Source: Candidatus Neomarinimicrobiota bacterium
Lineage (GTDB): Bacteria; Fidelibacterota; Marinisomatia; Marinisomatales; S15-B10
Length of the DNA: 64,000 nt
Reading direction: 5' to 3'
NCBI GenBank assembly: GCA_030743815.1
Contig: JASLRT010000090.1
Location: 1 to 64,000, forward strand
The position numbers and the translations under genes are program-made. The notes under the pieces were generated by a model, which saw only the letters and a list, made by a program, of their open reading frames with translations, was not told the origin of the DNA and ran no database searches. Positions 41,606-50,388 of the stretch are shown piece after piece. How positions within the stretch are numbered: the stretch's first letter is position 1; every line of letters begins with the position of its first letter.

Positions 41606-42582
41606 GAAACTAATTTCTCCTCAGGCTTGTAGACTTGCCACATGGTATTAAGAATCGTATCAAGATCGGAGCGTTTTGGCCTCCATCCCAGTAGGTCCGC
41701 CGCTCTCTTTGATGTGGCGATTAGTTCGGCAGGATCGCCAAGCCTACGATCCATAACACAGAAGGCAATCTCTTCACCGGTAATCTCTCTCGCCTTGTTG
41801 ATCACATCCAGTACCGAAAAGCTTTCTCCGGCGGCGAGATTTACAGTCAGTGAACTATTCTCATCCAAATGTTCAAGAGCGCGGACGTGGGCCTCCGCCA
41901 AATCTGTCACATGAATGTAGTCACGGACGCCCGTGCCGTCAGAAGTTTCATAATCGTTTCCGAAGACTGCCATCTCTTGCCGGATTCCAGCGGCCGTCTC
42001 CATGACAACAGGCAGCAGATTTGCGGGATTCTTTTCAAGTCCGCGCACACGCCCTTCTGGATCATATCCCGCAGCATTGAAGTAGCGCAGAGCGGCGAAA
42101 CGGAGTCCTCTCAGCTTGCCATACCAATCCAGGCACTCCTCGATCATCAGTTTCGTGAAACCGTAGTAATTGGCCGGTTTCACGGGATGTTCTTCATCCA
42201 TAGGTAGATACTGGGGATCGCCGTACACCGCCGCCGTCGATGAAAACACGAACTTATTCACCCCGCAGTCGAGCATGGCATTGAGGAGATTTAGAGTGCC
42301 GTCAATGTTATTGTGCGTATACTTCTCTGGCTTTTTCATCGATTCGCCCGCGGCTTTGAAGGCTGCCAGATGGATGACAGCTTCGACACCATCGCTGAGT
42401 GCTTCTTGGAGAAGATCGCTTTCGTGAGTTGATCCCTTTATGAAGCTTGCCCTGCTGTCCACATTCTCCGCCCAACCTGATGAGAGATCATCCAGGACAG
42501 CCACCTCATATCCGGCATCAATCAGGTCCAGAACCACATGAGAACCGATATAACCCGCTCCTCCTGTAACTAAAATCTTCAT
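41602..42582 (-). CDS. galE: UDP-glucose 4-epimerase
   Basis: A 326-aa NAD-dependent SDR enzyme interconverting UDP-glucose and UDP-galactose in the cytoplasm, feeding sugar to LPS and other surface polymers. It has MKILVTGGAGYIGSHVVLDLIDAG, the catalytic FSSTAAVYG, YYGFTKLMIEE (Tyr, Lys), FAALRYFNAAGYDPEG and a typical C-terminal end (TSKRAADLLGWRP). The start at 42582 is set by the conserved MKILVTGGAG; the frame is open 23 codons further back but that part has no homology. Its last base pairs overlap the start of the sigma-54 activator gene (ATGA). It follows uvrB on the same strand. Confidence 0.95.
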   Translation of the reverse strand: MKILVTGGAGYIGSHVVLDLIDAGYEVAVLDDLSSGWAENVDSRASFIKGSTHESDLLQEALSDGVEAVIHLAAFKAAGESMKKPEKYTHNNIDGTLNLLNAMLDCGVNKFVFSSTAAVYGDPQYLPMDEEHPVKPANYYGFTKLMIEECLDWYGKLRGLRFAALRYFNAAGYDPEGRVRGLEKNPANLLPVVMETAAGIRQEMAVFGNDYETSDGTGVRDYIHVTDLAEAHVRALEHLDENSSLTVNLAAGESFSVLDVINKAREITGEEIAFCVMDRRLGDPAELIATSKRAADLLGWRPKRSDLDTILNTMWQVYKPEEKLVS

Positions 42583-42658
42583 CTGTAGTACATCATGAGC
42601 GACAAAACAGACGTGTAACCTAACCGAGGTACCGCATTCCAAATTCCGCAATCCAAAA

Positions 42659-44647
42659 TCATGCGATTTCCTCCCTCAACCGTTCGATCTCGTCACGAAG
42701 CTTAGCAGCCTTTTCGAACTCCAGTTTCTCGGCAGCCTCCAGCATCTCATTCTTAAGCATATCGAGAACCGCCGCTTTATCCAGATTATCAAACAGATCG
42801 CCCCTGGACGCATATTCTCCCACGGAACTGTCCCGGCATGCGTCTGCCACTGATGTGGAAGCCAGCACATCTTCTACAGACTTGTAAATGGTGGTCGGTA
42901 TGATGCCGTGCTTTTCATTGTATTCCCTCTGGATTTGCCGCCGCCGATTAGATTCGTCAATAACACCCTTCATGGAATCGGTGATTCTGTCAGCGAAGAA
43001 GATCACTTTGCCGTTAATGTTCCTGGATGCGCGCCCGGCAACCTGCATCAGCGATCGTTCTGATCTTAAAAATCCCTCTTTGTCGGCATCCAGCACAGCC
43101 ACCAGTGAAACTTCTGGAAGATCCAATCCCTCTCGCAGCAGGTTTATTCCTACAAGCACGTCGAATTCCCCCAGTCTCAGATCACGCAGAATCTTCACTC
43201 TCTCGAGCGAATCGATTTCAGAATGGAGGTATCTGACCCGTAAATTCATCCCCGAAAGGTAATCTGTCAGGTCCTCCGCCATCCGTTTGGTAAGAGTCGT
43301 CACGAGGATTCGTTCCTTATCCTTGATACGCGACTTGATTTCGCCAATCAAAACATCGATTTGGCCTTCTGTAGGTCTCACTTCAACCTCCGGATCGATG
43401 AGTCCCGTTGGTCGTATGATCTGTTCAACGACCACACCATTGCAATACTTTAGTTCCCTCTCCGCCGGTGTCGCCGAAACAAAGATAGCTTGATTGATGG
43501 CGGCTTCAAATTCATCGTACATCATCGGGCGGTTGTCCAGCGCCGACGGGAGACGAAAACCGTACTCCACCAGAACTTTTTTCCGGCTCCGGTCCCCGTG
43601 ATACATCCCTTGAACTTGCGGCAATGTCACATGGGATTCATCGATGACTATGAGATAGTCTTCGGGGAAGAAATCTAGGAGCGTCCACGGCCGCTGTCCG
43701 GCGGCTCTCCCCGAGAAATATCTCGAATAATTCTCGATACCGGAGCAATACCCCACCTCAAGCATCATCTCGAGATCGAAGTTCGTTCGCTGTTCCAGCC
43801 GCTGAGCCTCTAACAGTTTTCCCTCGCCCCGCAAGAATTCTAACCTGTCCGCCAGCTCAAGTCTGATTTCATCCATGACACCTTCGATGGTCGCCTCATC
43901 GGTAACAAAGTGTTTCGCCGGATAGATATAGAGGGAATCCACCGTCCTGATAACCTCGCCTGTCATAGGATCAAATGAGCTTATCTGCTCAATTTCTTCG
44001 CCAAACATCTCGATCCGCACAGCCACATCCTCGTAAGCGGGAAACAGCTCAATAACATCGCCGCGGACGCGGAAACGGCCCCGCTCCAATACAGCATCGT
44101 TCCGTGCATAGTGAATTGCTATCAGTGATAAAAAGAATTCGCGTCTGTTAAGTTTCTGTGTCCTCTCAATATGAACGACCTTTTCCTGGTACTCTTTCGG
44201 GGAACCGATGCCGTAAATGCACGAAACACTGCTGACGACGATGACATCCCGCCGCGATAGTAATGAACTGGTAGCCTTCAGCCGGAGTTTGTCGATCTCC
44301 TCGTTAATGGAGGAGTCCTTTTCAATGAAGGTGTCTGTCACCGGCAGATACGCTTCCGGCTGATAGTAGTCGTAGTAGCTGATGAAATACTCAACAGCGT
44401 TCTCTGGGAAGAAGGCCTTGAATTCACCGTAGAGTTGAGCCGCCAGCGTCTTGTTATGAGAAATCACAATCGTCGGCCGCTTGACTTCCTGAATAATATT
44501 GGCCATGGTAAAAGTCTTGCCGCTGCCAGTTACACCTAACAGCGTCTGATACTTCTCACTGTTGCGCAGGCCGCTGGACAATTCGGCAATGGCACTGCCC
44601 TGATCGCCCGTCGGCTTGAAGTCCGTATGTATACGAAAATCTGCCAT
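42659..44647 (-). CDS. uvrB: Excinuclease ABC subunit B
   Basis: A 662-aa helicase-like component of UvrABC nucleotide excision repair, which loads at lesions and makes the pre-incision complex. It shows the DEAD-box-like core: LLGVTGSGKTFTMANI, the Tyr-rich beta-hairpin (EYFISYYDYYQPEAYLP), DESHV, SATP, RPTGLIDPEVEVRP, YLHSEIDSLERV, LLREGLDLPEVSLVAVLDADKEGFLR and QVAGRASRN. The C-terminal UVR coiled coil (EAAEKLEFEKAAKLRDEIE) is present. The start at 44647 has GGAG upstream and is preferred to an earlier in-frame codon. A perfect -35 box lies close by, so the leader may be only a few bases long. uvrA is not in the window. Confidence 0.97.
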   Translation of the reverse strand: MADFRIHTDFKPTGDQGSAIAELSSGLRNSEKYQTLLGVTGSGKTFTMANIIQEVKRPTIVISHNKTLAAQLYGEFKAFFPENAVEYFISYYDYYQPEAYLPVTDTFIEKDSSINEEIDKLRLKATSSLLSRRDVIVVSSVSCIYGIGSPKEYQEKVVHIERTQKLNRREFFLSLIAIHYARNDAVLERGRFRVRGDVIELFPAYEDVAVRIEMFGEEIEQISSFDPMTGEVIRTVDSLYIYPAKHFVTDEATIEGVMDEIRLELADRLEFLRGEGKLLEAQRLEQRTNFDLEMMLEVGYCSGIENYSRYFSGRAAGQRPWTLLDFFPEDYLIVIDESHVTLPQVQGMYHGDRSRKKVLVEYGFRLPSALDNRPMMYDEFEAAINQAIFVSATPAERELKYCNGVVVEQIIRPTGLIDPEVEVRPTEGQIDVLIGEIKSRIKDKERILVTTLTKRMAEDLTDYLSGMNLRVRYLHSEIDSLERVKILRDLRLGEFDVLVGINLLREGLDLPEVSLVAVLDADKEGFLRSERSLMQVAGRASRNINGKVIFFADRITDSMKGVIDESNRRRQIQREYNEKHGIIPTTIYKSVEDVLASTSVADACRDSSVGEYASRGDLFDNLDKAAVLDMLKNEMLEAAEKLEFEKAAKLRDEIERLREEIA

Positions 44648-44657
44648 TATGTCTCCA

Positions 44658-44686
44658 AATTTACCCTCTTCCGAGGAGCATGTCAA
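44658..44686 (-). promoter_or_regulatory. Candidate promoter of uvrB
   Basis: On the minus strand a perfect TTGACA (44686-44681), a 17-base spacer and TAAATT (44663-44658) precede uvrB. Only ten bases separate the -10 box from the ATG, so the leader would be very short, and the GGAG motif would lie before or at the transcription start. Confidence 0.4.
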
Positions 44687-44725
44687 GGAATTGAGTCGGA
44701 ATAATTTGCAGGGAGCGTTGAGATG

Positions 44726-45118
44726 TTACGGTGCGAATACGCGATACACTCGATCGGTGGCGATGGCACAGAAGACACCGATTCCACCTTCGATGCCGAC
44801 CGATCTGGAGGATGATCCTTGACCCAGAGCAAAAGAACTGAAATCGTCTCCCGAACCGTAGCGGATAAAGTGGTCGTAGTAGTTCTCATCCATTGCCCGA
44901 ACCTCGATCAGAATCGAATCCGGTTCGTCGCTCTCCCAATACCAGTTTGTAGGGGAATCATCCTCATCGGATTCAAGCATTAGCTGATACGCATCAAGGA
45001 TGTTATGTCGAAGTTCGTCCAGGGTTTTCCTCTGACTAAAGATTCCAGGCACTTCCTTCAACTTGCCCACATACCACCCTTCATCTTGCCAATACTCCAG
45101 TGAGTAGAAACGCTTCAT
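44726..45118 (-). CDS. HicB-like protein with an outer-membrane-protein-like C-terminal segment
   Basis: A 130-aa protein. Residues about 3-50 match the HicB/DUF1902 antitoxin-like fold (YWQDEGWYVGKLKEVPGIFSQ, LDELRHNILDAYQLML). After an acidic linker, residues about 66-130 (SILIEVRAMDENYYDHFIRYG, then VGIEGGIGVFCAIATDRV) instead resemble the C-terminal end of DUF4249-type outer-membrane lipoproteins. It may therefore be a chimera made by deletion or recombination. No toxin gene of the HicA type is found next to it: the 120-base gap upstream is too short. A working toxin-antitoxin system is not supported. It sits between ftsY and uvrB. Confidence 0.6.
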   Translation of the reverse strand: MKRFYSLEYWQDEGWYVGKLKEVPGIFSQRKTLDELRHNILDAYQLMLESDEDDSPTNWYWESDEPDSILIEVRAMDENYYDHFIRYGSGDDFSSFALGQGSSSRSVGIEGGIGVFCAIATDRVYRVFAP

Positions 45119-45238
45119 CCCTTAAGCTCCCAATGCTGGTTTTTCAGTTTACACTTTCCCTTGTTCAGTTTCCAACTGATTCAGGTCTTCAGAGTGATGC
45201 TGATATGTGATCGTCCCACGTTTATCGGTAACGATTCC

Positions 45239-46144
45239 TCATTCAACACCAAGTCCCAGTAAAGACGCCACATAGTCTTCCGCATTAAACTCAACAAGAT
45301 CGTCCAATGTTTCGCCCACACCGATGTATCTCACAGGAATTCCGAGTTCGCGATAGATTGGAAAGACAATTCCACCCTTTGCCGTCCCATCCATCTTGGT
45401 CAGAATCACTCCGTCCAGTGGAATGTGTTCGTTGAAGGTCCGGGCCTGTGTGAGTGAATTCTGACCGAGGTTTGCATCGAGAGTAATATAACTGATAACG
45501 CTGAAATGGGGGAATTTCGTAGAGGCGATACGGTACATTTTTTCCACTTCGCTCATGAGGTTTCTGCAAGTGTGTAACCTTCCCGCCGTATCGATAATGA
45601 CCGTAGCGGCATCTCTTGCTGATGCCGCCTCCAATCCATCATATATGACGGACGACGGATCTCTCGCACTCTCGTTGCAGACGAGCGGGACATCTGTTAC
45701 TGAGCACCACTGTTTAAGCTGTTCCACCGCCGCCGCGCGATAGGTATCTGCTCCCACAAGCATCACTGAGATTCCACTTGATTGCAGCAAATGAGCAAGT
45801 TTGGCGGTCGATGTCGTCTTCCCTGTGCCGTTTACCCCCACAATGAATACGACCGCCGGCTCCGATTCAGCCGAGAAACTTTCATCTGTTTCCGCATTGA
45901 GAAGATCTTGCAGATAGCTTCTGAGATCGTTTCCCACTGAGGCGGAGGCGGCATCTGATTCGAGCCACTGAACGATCTCGTCAGTCGTCTCCACACCAAC
46001 GTCGGCACTCAACAGTAGCGCTTCTATCTCCTGCAGACTGTCGGAAGATACCTTGGCTGCGGCAATCTTGCGAACAGCGTTTGACATCTTTTCACGTGTT
46101 CGTGACAACGACTGAAACAGCCGACCGAGAGAAGAGACAACCAT
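45239..46144 (-). CDS. ftsY: Signal recognition particle receptor FtsY
   Basis: A 301-aa SRP GTPase that docks ribosome-SRP complexes at the inner membrane. It has the N-domain helices (about 10-70, LQEIEALLLSADVGVETTDEIV) and the G domain with VGVNGTGKTTSTAKLA, the DTYRAAAVEQL and DTAGRLHT motifs, TKMDGTAKGG and the closing GVGETLDDLVEF. It has no acidic A domain, as in many bacteria. It follows pgsA by 13 bases on the same strand and ends before the HicB-like gene. The 4.5S RNA and Ffh partners are not in the window. Confidence 0.96.
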   Translation of the reverse strand: MVVSSLGRLFQSLSRTREKMSNAVRKIAAAKVSSDSLQEIEALLLSADVGVETTDEIVQWLESDAASASVGNDLRSYLQDLLNAETDESFSAESEPAVVFIVGVNGTGKTTSTAKLAHLLQSSGISVMLVGADTYRAAAVEQLKQWCSVTDVPLVCNESARDPSSVIYDGLEAASARDAATVIIDTAGRLHTCRNLMSEVEKMYRIASTKFPHFSVISYITLDANLGQNSLTQARTFNEHIPLDGVILTKMDGTAKGGIVFPIYRELGIPVRYIGVGETLDDLVEFNAEDYVASLLGLGVE

Positions 46145-46157
46145 AGGACGTGTAACG

Positions 46158-46718
46158 CTATTCTCTGACTTGAGAGAAATGTCTTAGAATGTATTGCACC
46201 CAGCTGATGAGTGCCAGAAGAGTAGCCAAAAGTACAATGTAGAACCCAACGGTCTCGATCCTGAGAACATAAAGGAGAATGGCGAGAGCGGTCATACTAA
46301 CGGTCCATTTCCCGATATAATTCGATGACAGTACCACGGCATAATGGTTCATCAGGTAGACGCCGCCGAGAGCTATAGTCAACTGCCTCGTCATATAGAG
46401 AACGAAGAACCAGAAAGGAAAACTTCGCGATGTGTCGAGAGAAAGGAAAAGAACAACGGCTGCCACTGCGATGGAATCAGCTACGGGATCGAGGATCTTG
46501 CCCAGATTAGTTACTTCGTGAGCCTTGCGTGCGAAATAGCCGTCGAGAAAATCGGTCGCCACCGCAATCAAGATCAATATCACCACGGAAACTATGTAGT
46601 CGTGCTCAAGGCAGTAAACGATGGGCAGGGAAAGGAATCCACGCAACACGCTCAGACCGTTGGAAAGTGTAATCACTCTCGTCGGATCGGTAATTCGTAT
46701 TGGCTTCTCCTCATGCAT
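46158..46718 (-). CDS. pgsA: CDP-diacylglycerol-glycerol-3-phosphate phosphatidyltransferase
   Basis: A 186-aa inner-membrane enzyme of the CDP-alcohol phosphotransferase family, most likely the one that makes phosphatidylglycerophosphate. The family motif is clear: TDFLDGYFARKAHEVTNLGKILDPVADS, with D-x-x-D-G-x-x-A-R...G...D-x-x-x-D residues. It has about six hydrophobic segments. The length and the first segment (LSNGLSVLRGFLSLPIVYCL) fit PgsA rather than cardiolipin synthase or phosphatidylserine synthase, but a paralogue cannot be ruled out. It overlaps the upstream ABC ATPase gene by eight bases (46711-46718) and precedes ftsY. Confidence 0.85.
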   Translation of the reverse strand: MHEEKPIRITDPTRVITLSNGLSVLRGFLSLPIVYCLEHDYIVSVVILILIAVATDFLDGYFARKAHEVTNLGKILDPVADSIAVAAVVLFLSLDTSRSFPFWFFVLYMTRQLTIALGGVYLMNHYAVVLSSNYIGKWTVSMTALAILLYVLRIETVGFYIVLLATLLALISWVQYILRHFSQVRE

Positions 46719-48033
46719 GAGATATCCTTGTGAATTGATCTTGCCTCAGTTCTCCGTCACGGATAACGACGCTTCTGTCACATACTGCTTCGGCAAGCCG
46801 ATCGGAGTGTGTAATGAGTATGAGATGTTTTTCTTTCAAGTATTGCTCAAGAATCTCCAGAAACAATCTCCGCTGAAAAACGCCGAGACTGAACAGCGGC
46901 TCGTCCAGAATCACAACATCATACGATGCGCAGCACATTAACACTGTCAGCGCTATCCGGACAACGGAAATTCTCAGATTATAAACAGGCCGATCGTGTA
47001 TGAGATCCCATGAGATCTGGTACTTTCTGAGTGATTCAGTCAATTCCCTGAATTGACGTTTGGACAGCAAACCGTGCTCCATGAGCTCTTCAACAATCTG
47101 GCCCGCGGTCCATCCTCCGAAAAATCGCTCAGGAGACTGGGGTAAAAAGCCGATCCTCACCTTTCGCCTGTGATTCAAAGCAAGAATACTCTCTCCATGT
47201 TGCGGCGCAAGAGAACCAACAATGATTGATCCCAAGGTCGACTTTCCCGCTCCGTTATCTCCCAGCAGAGCGAGTGAACGAAAAGAATCGACCACGATTG
47301 TCTGATCTGAGAAAAGATTTTCTTCCCGGCCATATCCAAAAGTGATTTTCCTAAACTCCAGACGGGCCCTCCCCGGTGGAACATCGATCGCTCTGAATCG
47401 CTTGTGATCCTGTAATTCAGCCGGCTTCAGACCGTCCAGGGTAAGCTCCAATGCCTGAGTACCATACTGTAGATCCCAAGGTGCCGGCGTCAGCCAGATT
47501 ACACTGGCTTTGTCTTCCTGACAGTAATCGCCCAAGATTGACAGCATCCTCAATTTATTCTCATTGCTGAGAAAAGCGAGGGCATCATCCAGTACAACCA
47601 GAGAAGGTTTCACCGACAGGGTAGTTGCCAGATTAAGGATTTCTCTCTCTCCTCCCGAAAGTGTGGCGGGATGACGATGGAGGTCCCATTCCAGTTCAAA
47701 CAGAGCTACAGTTTCTTCGATCCTCTCCCTGATCTTTTCGCTCTCCCAGCCGAGATTTTCAAGGTTAAAGGCGAGTTCAGAATAAATCGTTGGCGCCACA
47801 ATCTGATCATCAGGATCCTGCATCACCAGCATTGCATCATCAATACCTCGTATGCGCGAGAGGGTAAAGTTCACTGCTGTTTCAGGCTCCTTACCCGAAG
47901 AAAGCCAGCGGCAGATAACGCTCTTCCCTACTCCACTTTCTCCGTAAATAACAGTGATGCCGGTCTCTATTTCAACCTTTCTGGGAGATGTGTCGAAGCG
48001 CGGAAACTGGATGGTGAAAGATACGTCAGTCAC
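46711..48033 (-). CDS. Tandem ABC ATPase (ECF/CbiO-like), two fused nucleotide-binding domains
   Basis: A 440-aa protein with two ABC ATPase domains and no membrane part, as in ECF-type vitamin or metal importers. Domain 1 (about 1-215) has YGESGVGKS, the Q-loop VMQDPDDQ, a good signature LSGGER and Walker B LVVLDDA, with Asp in place of the catalytic Glu. Domain 2 (about 225-440) has LGDNGAGKST, FLPQSPERFFGG, a degenerate signature (YNLRISVVR in place of LSGGQ) and an intact Walker B ending in Glu (VVILDEPLFS). No EcfT or substrate-binding S gene is next to it. It overlaps waaA by eight bases and pgsA by eight bases, so all three are likely cotranslated. Confidence 0.85.
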   Translation of the reverse strand: MTDVSFTIQFPRFDTSPRKVEIETGITVIYGESGVGKSVICRWLSSGKEPETAVNFTLSRIRGIDDAMLVMQDPDDQIVAPTIYSELAFNLENLGWESEKIRERIEETVALFELEWDLHRHPATLSGGEREILNLATTLSVKPSLVVLDDALAFLSNENKLRMLSILGDYCQEDKASVIWLTPAPWDLQYGTQALELTLDGLKPAELQDHKRFRAIDVPPGRARLEFRKITFGYGREENLFSDQTIVVDSFRSLALLGDNGAGKSTLGSIIVGSLAPQHGESILALNHRRKVRIGFLPQSPERFFGGWTAGQIVEELMEHGLLSKRQFRELTESLRKYQISWDLIHDRPVYNLRISVVRIALTVLMCCASYDVVILDEPLFSLGVFQRRLFLEILEQYLKEKHLILITHSDRLAEAVCDRSVVIRDGELRQDQFTRISHA

Positions 48034-49309
48034 GGATGATTCCCCTTACTACTCTGGTGGCCGACCCAAGGTTCTGGTGAATAACGTCCGTGGCCGCAAG
48101 ACTCGCTTCCACCAAGAATCCTTTATCTTTTAGTAACTTCTCCAAGGCAATTTGGAACTCATCGGCAGTGGTGATAGAAAAACCGCCACCGTTTTTTATC
48201 AGCGCCTCAGCGGCATCCGAGTTATGGAATTTTGGACCGAAGATTGTCGGTAACCTGGCGATGGCTGGCTCCATCACATTGTGAACACCGGGCGAAAATC
48301 CACCGCCGACGTATGCAACCCTTCCCTGCCAGTAAAGATCAGAAAGGATACCGACCCGGTCCACAATGACACTCCTTCTTGTGCGGAAATTACCTTCCTC
48401 GCATTGCGACAACACAACTACATCAATGTTCGAATCATCAAAAGTTTTCTTCATCCTCGTTACGTATTTTTCAGAAGGTTCATGAGGCACCCAGTAAACA
48501 GACAAACCGTCCCATTCATTCATCATATCGATTGTCCGGTCGAGGATAATTTCGTCGTCCTCGGGCCAGACACTGCCAGCTATGAATCTGAACGGTCGGG
48601 TTGAAATGAACTTGGGGTGATTGTTGACCGATTTGTCAGCCATTTCTTTTACCCGGTCATAGCGTGGATTTCCGAGCACTCTGACAAAGGGACGATTATT
48701 TTGGGTGAGAAGTTTTCTAAGGGAGTGGTGATCCTGTTCAGACACCGTATAAACTGCAGCCAGGCTTGAATAGACCTGTCTGTAGAGACCGCGCAGGATG
48801 GGCCACACTTTAGCACTCTTCTTCTGAATCCTTGCTGAAAACAGTGTCGTCTGGATTCCCATTTTTTCCGCCACCCAGACGAGATTCGGCCAGAGGTCAT
48901 ATTCAGCGAAGATCAGTTTGTGAGGATGGACAATTCTGAGCGCACGGCGAACATTCCAATAAAAATCGGTAGGAAGATATATCTTGCAATCGATATTCGT
49001 ATCTTCCACATTCTCGTACCCTGATGGCGAGAAAAAACTGACAACACACTGGCAGTCCGGATCAATCTCTTTCAGACCAGCCAAGACAGGACCGATCTGC
49101 TCAAATTCTCCATGCGAAGCAGAGTGGAACCAGTAGACCAACTGATCCACTGACATGCCGTCAAAGAAATCTTTCAGGATCGACAGAGTCTGTCTCCTGC
49201 CAGAAAGGCCCTTGCGTACTTTCTTATTGAAAATTGACAGTAGCCACGAAACCAGATAGACGGCAGGCAACAGGAAGAAGTTGTAAGTCAGTTTCCAGAA
49301 TGATTTCAC
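48026..49309 (-). CDS. waaA: 3-deoxy-D-manno-octulosonic acid (Kdo) transferase
   Basis: A 427-aa GT30 glycosyltransferase that adds Kdo to lipid A precursor at the inner face of the inner membrane. It has an N-terminal anchor (FFLLPAVYLVSWLLSIF), the catalytic-type WFHSASHGEFEQIGPV, the PTDFYWNVRRALRIVHPHKLIFAEYDLWPNL block typical of the family, a NPRYDRV linker, and the C-terminal VGGGFSPGVHNVMEPAI motif. Its presence argues for a Kdo-containing LPS outer membrane. It follows the GT9 transferase gene by one base and overlaps the ABC ATPase gene by eight, so all belong to one operon. Confidence 0.94.
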   Translation of the reverse strand: MKSFWKLTYNFFLLPAVYLVSWLLSIFNKKVRKGLSGRRQTLSILKDFFDGMSVDQLVYWFHSASHGEFEQIGPVLAGLKEIDPDCQCVVSFFSPSGYENVEDTNIDCKIYLPTDFYWNVRRALRIVHPHKLIFAEYDLWPNLVWVAEKMGIQTTLFSARIQKKSAKVWPILRGLYRQVYSSLAAVYTVSEQDHHSLRKLLTQNNRPFVRVLGNPRYDRVKEMADKSVNNHPKFISTRPFRFIAGSVWPEDDEIILDRTIDMMNEWDGLSVYWVPHEPSEKYVTRMKKTFDDSNIDVVVLSQCEEGNFRTRRSVIVDRVGILSDLYWQGRVAYVGGGFSPGVHNVMEPAIARLPTIFGPKFHNSDAAEALIKNGGGFSITTADEFQIALEKLLKDKGFLVEASLAATDVIHQNLGSATRVVRGIIRD

Positions 49310-49310
49310 T

Positions 49311-50327
49311 TCACGCTTCCGCCAGGATTTGCATTGCTGCCTTTGCTACCATTTCAGCAGAGATCTCAGTCATACAGTACTGTCGGCTCCGGTAGCAAGA
49401 CCGACTGCCGTCTTTCGAACACGGTCGACACCAGACATCTGCTGCCAGTTCACCTGAACTGGTATGTCTTACGTGAGCACCAGTCTGCCATGATGTTGGG
49501 CCAGTTATCATGACAACCGGTGTCCCCACAGCCTCTGATGCGTGGACAAGTCCAGTATCACCGCCAACAACCAGTCGAGCTCTGGAAAGAGTGGCGAATG
49601 CCTCCCGCAGGCCGGTGCGACCTTTCAGGTTAACAGTACCATGGTTCGCTTCATGAACCTGATCACATGCCGCACTGTCTTGCGTACCCAGAAGTACCAC
49701 AGGCATCCCCGTCTTTTGTTTGAGTAGAGCGATCATTTCACCGTAAGCTTGAGGCGACCACTCTTTTGCCTTCCATGCTGCACTGGGGACCACCACCACA
49801 AAATCATCTCTGACGCCCTCATTTGCCAGTAAAATATCAACCCTGTTATGCTCCTCATCTGATAGATAAATTCTGGGCGGCGGAACGCGTTCTTCAATAG
49901 AGCCGTTCTGTATCAGATTCGCATATTCACGGGTCACTTCGTAATTCTGGTGAAAGCGGTCTATAGTAAGATAGAAAAGTAGAAAACGGCTCAACCTCGG
50001 TTTGCTGAAACGGTTCCAGCGGCAATCCTTCATACGCCACCTGAGATACTTCGATCTGAGTGAATTGTGCAGATCGAGGCAGACATCGTAGTCATAATTG
50101 GACAGTTGAGCAGCAAAGTTTCGCAAGGCCTTTGGCGCAGTGTCAGCTGGCAAGCTGATAATTTTAGTCAGATGAGGGTTTCCCTCCAGTATTGGACGAT
50201 TCCGATCAAGGGTGATAAAATGGATTTCACACCGTGGCTGATTACCGGCCAGGAGTTCTATCAGCGAAGTGGTGAGAACAACGTCGCCGATAGAACTGAA
50301 CCTCACAAGCAGATATCTCTTCAGCAT
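49311..50327 (-). CDS. GT9-family heptosyltransferase-like enzyme
   Basis: A 338-aa GT-B glycosyltransferase of family 9, normally adding heptose (or another sugar) to LPS core. N-terminal RYLLVRFSSIGDVVLTTSLIELL and the NPHLTKII block are typical, and the C-terminal domain has VVVVPSAAWKAKEW, LKGRTGLREAFATLSRARLVVGGDTGLVHASEAVGTPVVMITGPT. A cluster of cysteines (DVWCRPCSKDGSRSCYRSRQYC) near the end is usual in this family. Which sugar it transfers cannot be told from sequence. It lies between the polyprenyl synthase gene and waaA (a one-base gap to waaA), in keeping with LPS core assembly. Confidence 0.9.
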   Translation of the reverse strand: MLKRYLLVRFSSIGDVVLTTSLIELLAGNQPRCEIHFITLDRNRPILEGNPHLTKIISLPADTAPKALRNFAAQLSNYDYDVCLDLHNSLRSKYLRWRMKDCRWNRFSKPRLSRFLLFYLTIDRFHQNYEVTREYANLIQNGSIEERVPPPRIYLSDEEHNRVDILLANEGVRDDFVVVVPSAAWKAKEWSPQAYGEMIALLKQKTGMPVVLLGTQDSAACDQVHEANHGTVNLKGRTGLREAFATLSRARLVVGGDTGLVHASEAVGTPVVMITGPTSWQTGAHVRHTSSGELAADVWCRPCSKDGSRSCYRSRQYCMTEISAEMVAKAAMQILAEA

Positions 50328-50388
50328 GCTAAGATTTCGTTCTCCCGACCAAGATGATGTAAGTCATCTGGCCGAATTCAGACCAAGT

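Noticed and set aside
44726-45238. HicAB toxin-antitoxin system
   Set aside because: Only a HicB-like half is present. The 120-base gap upstream is too short for hicA, and the C-terminal half is of another type.
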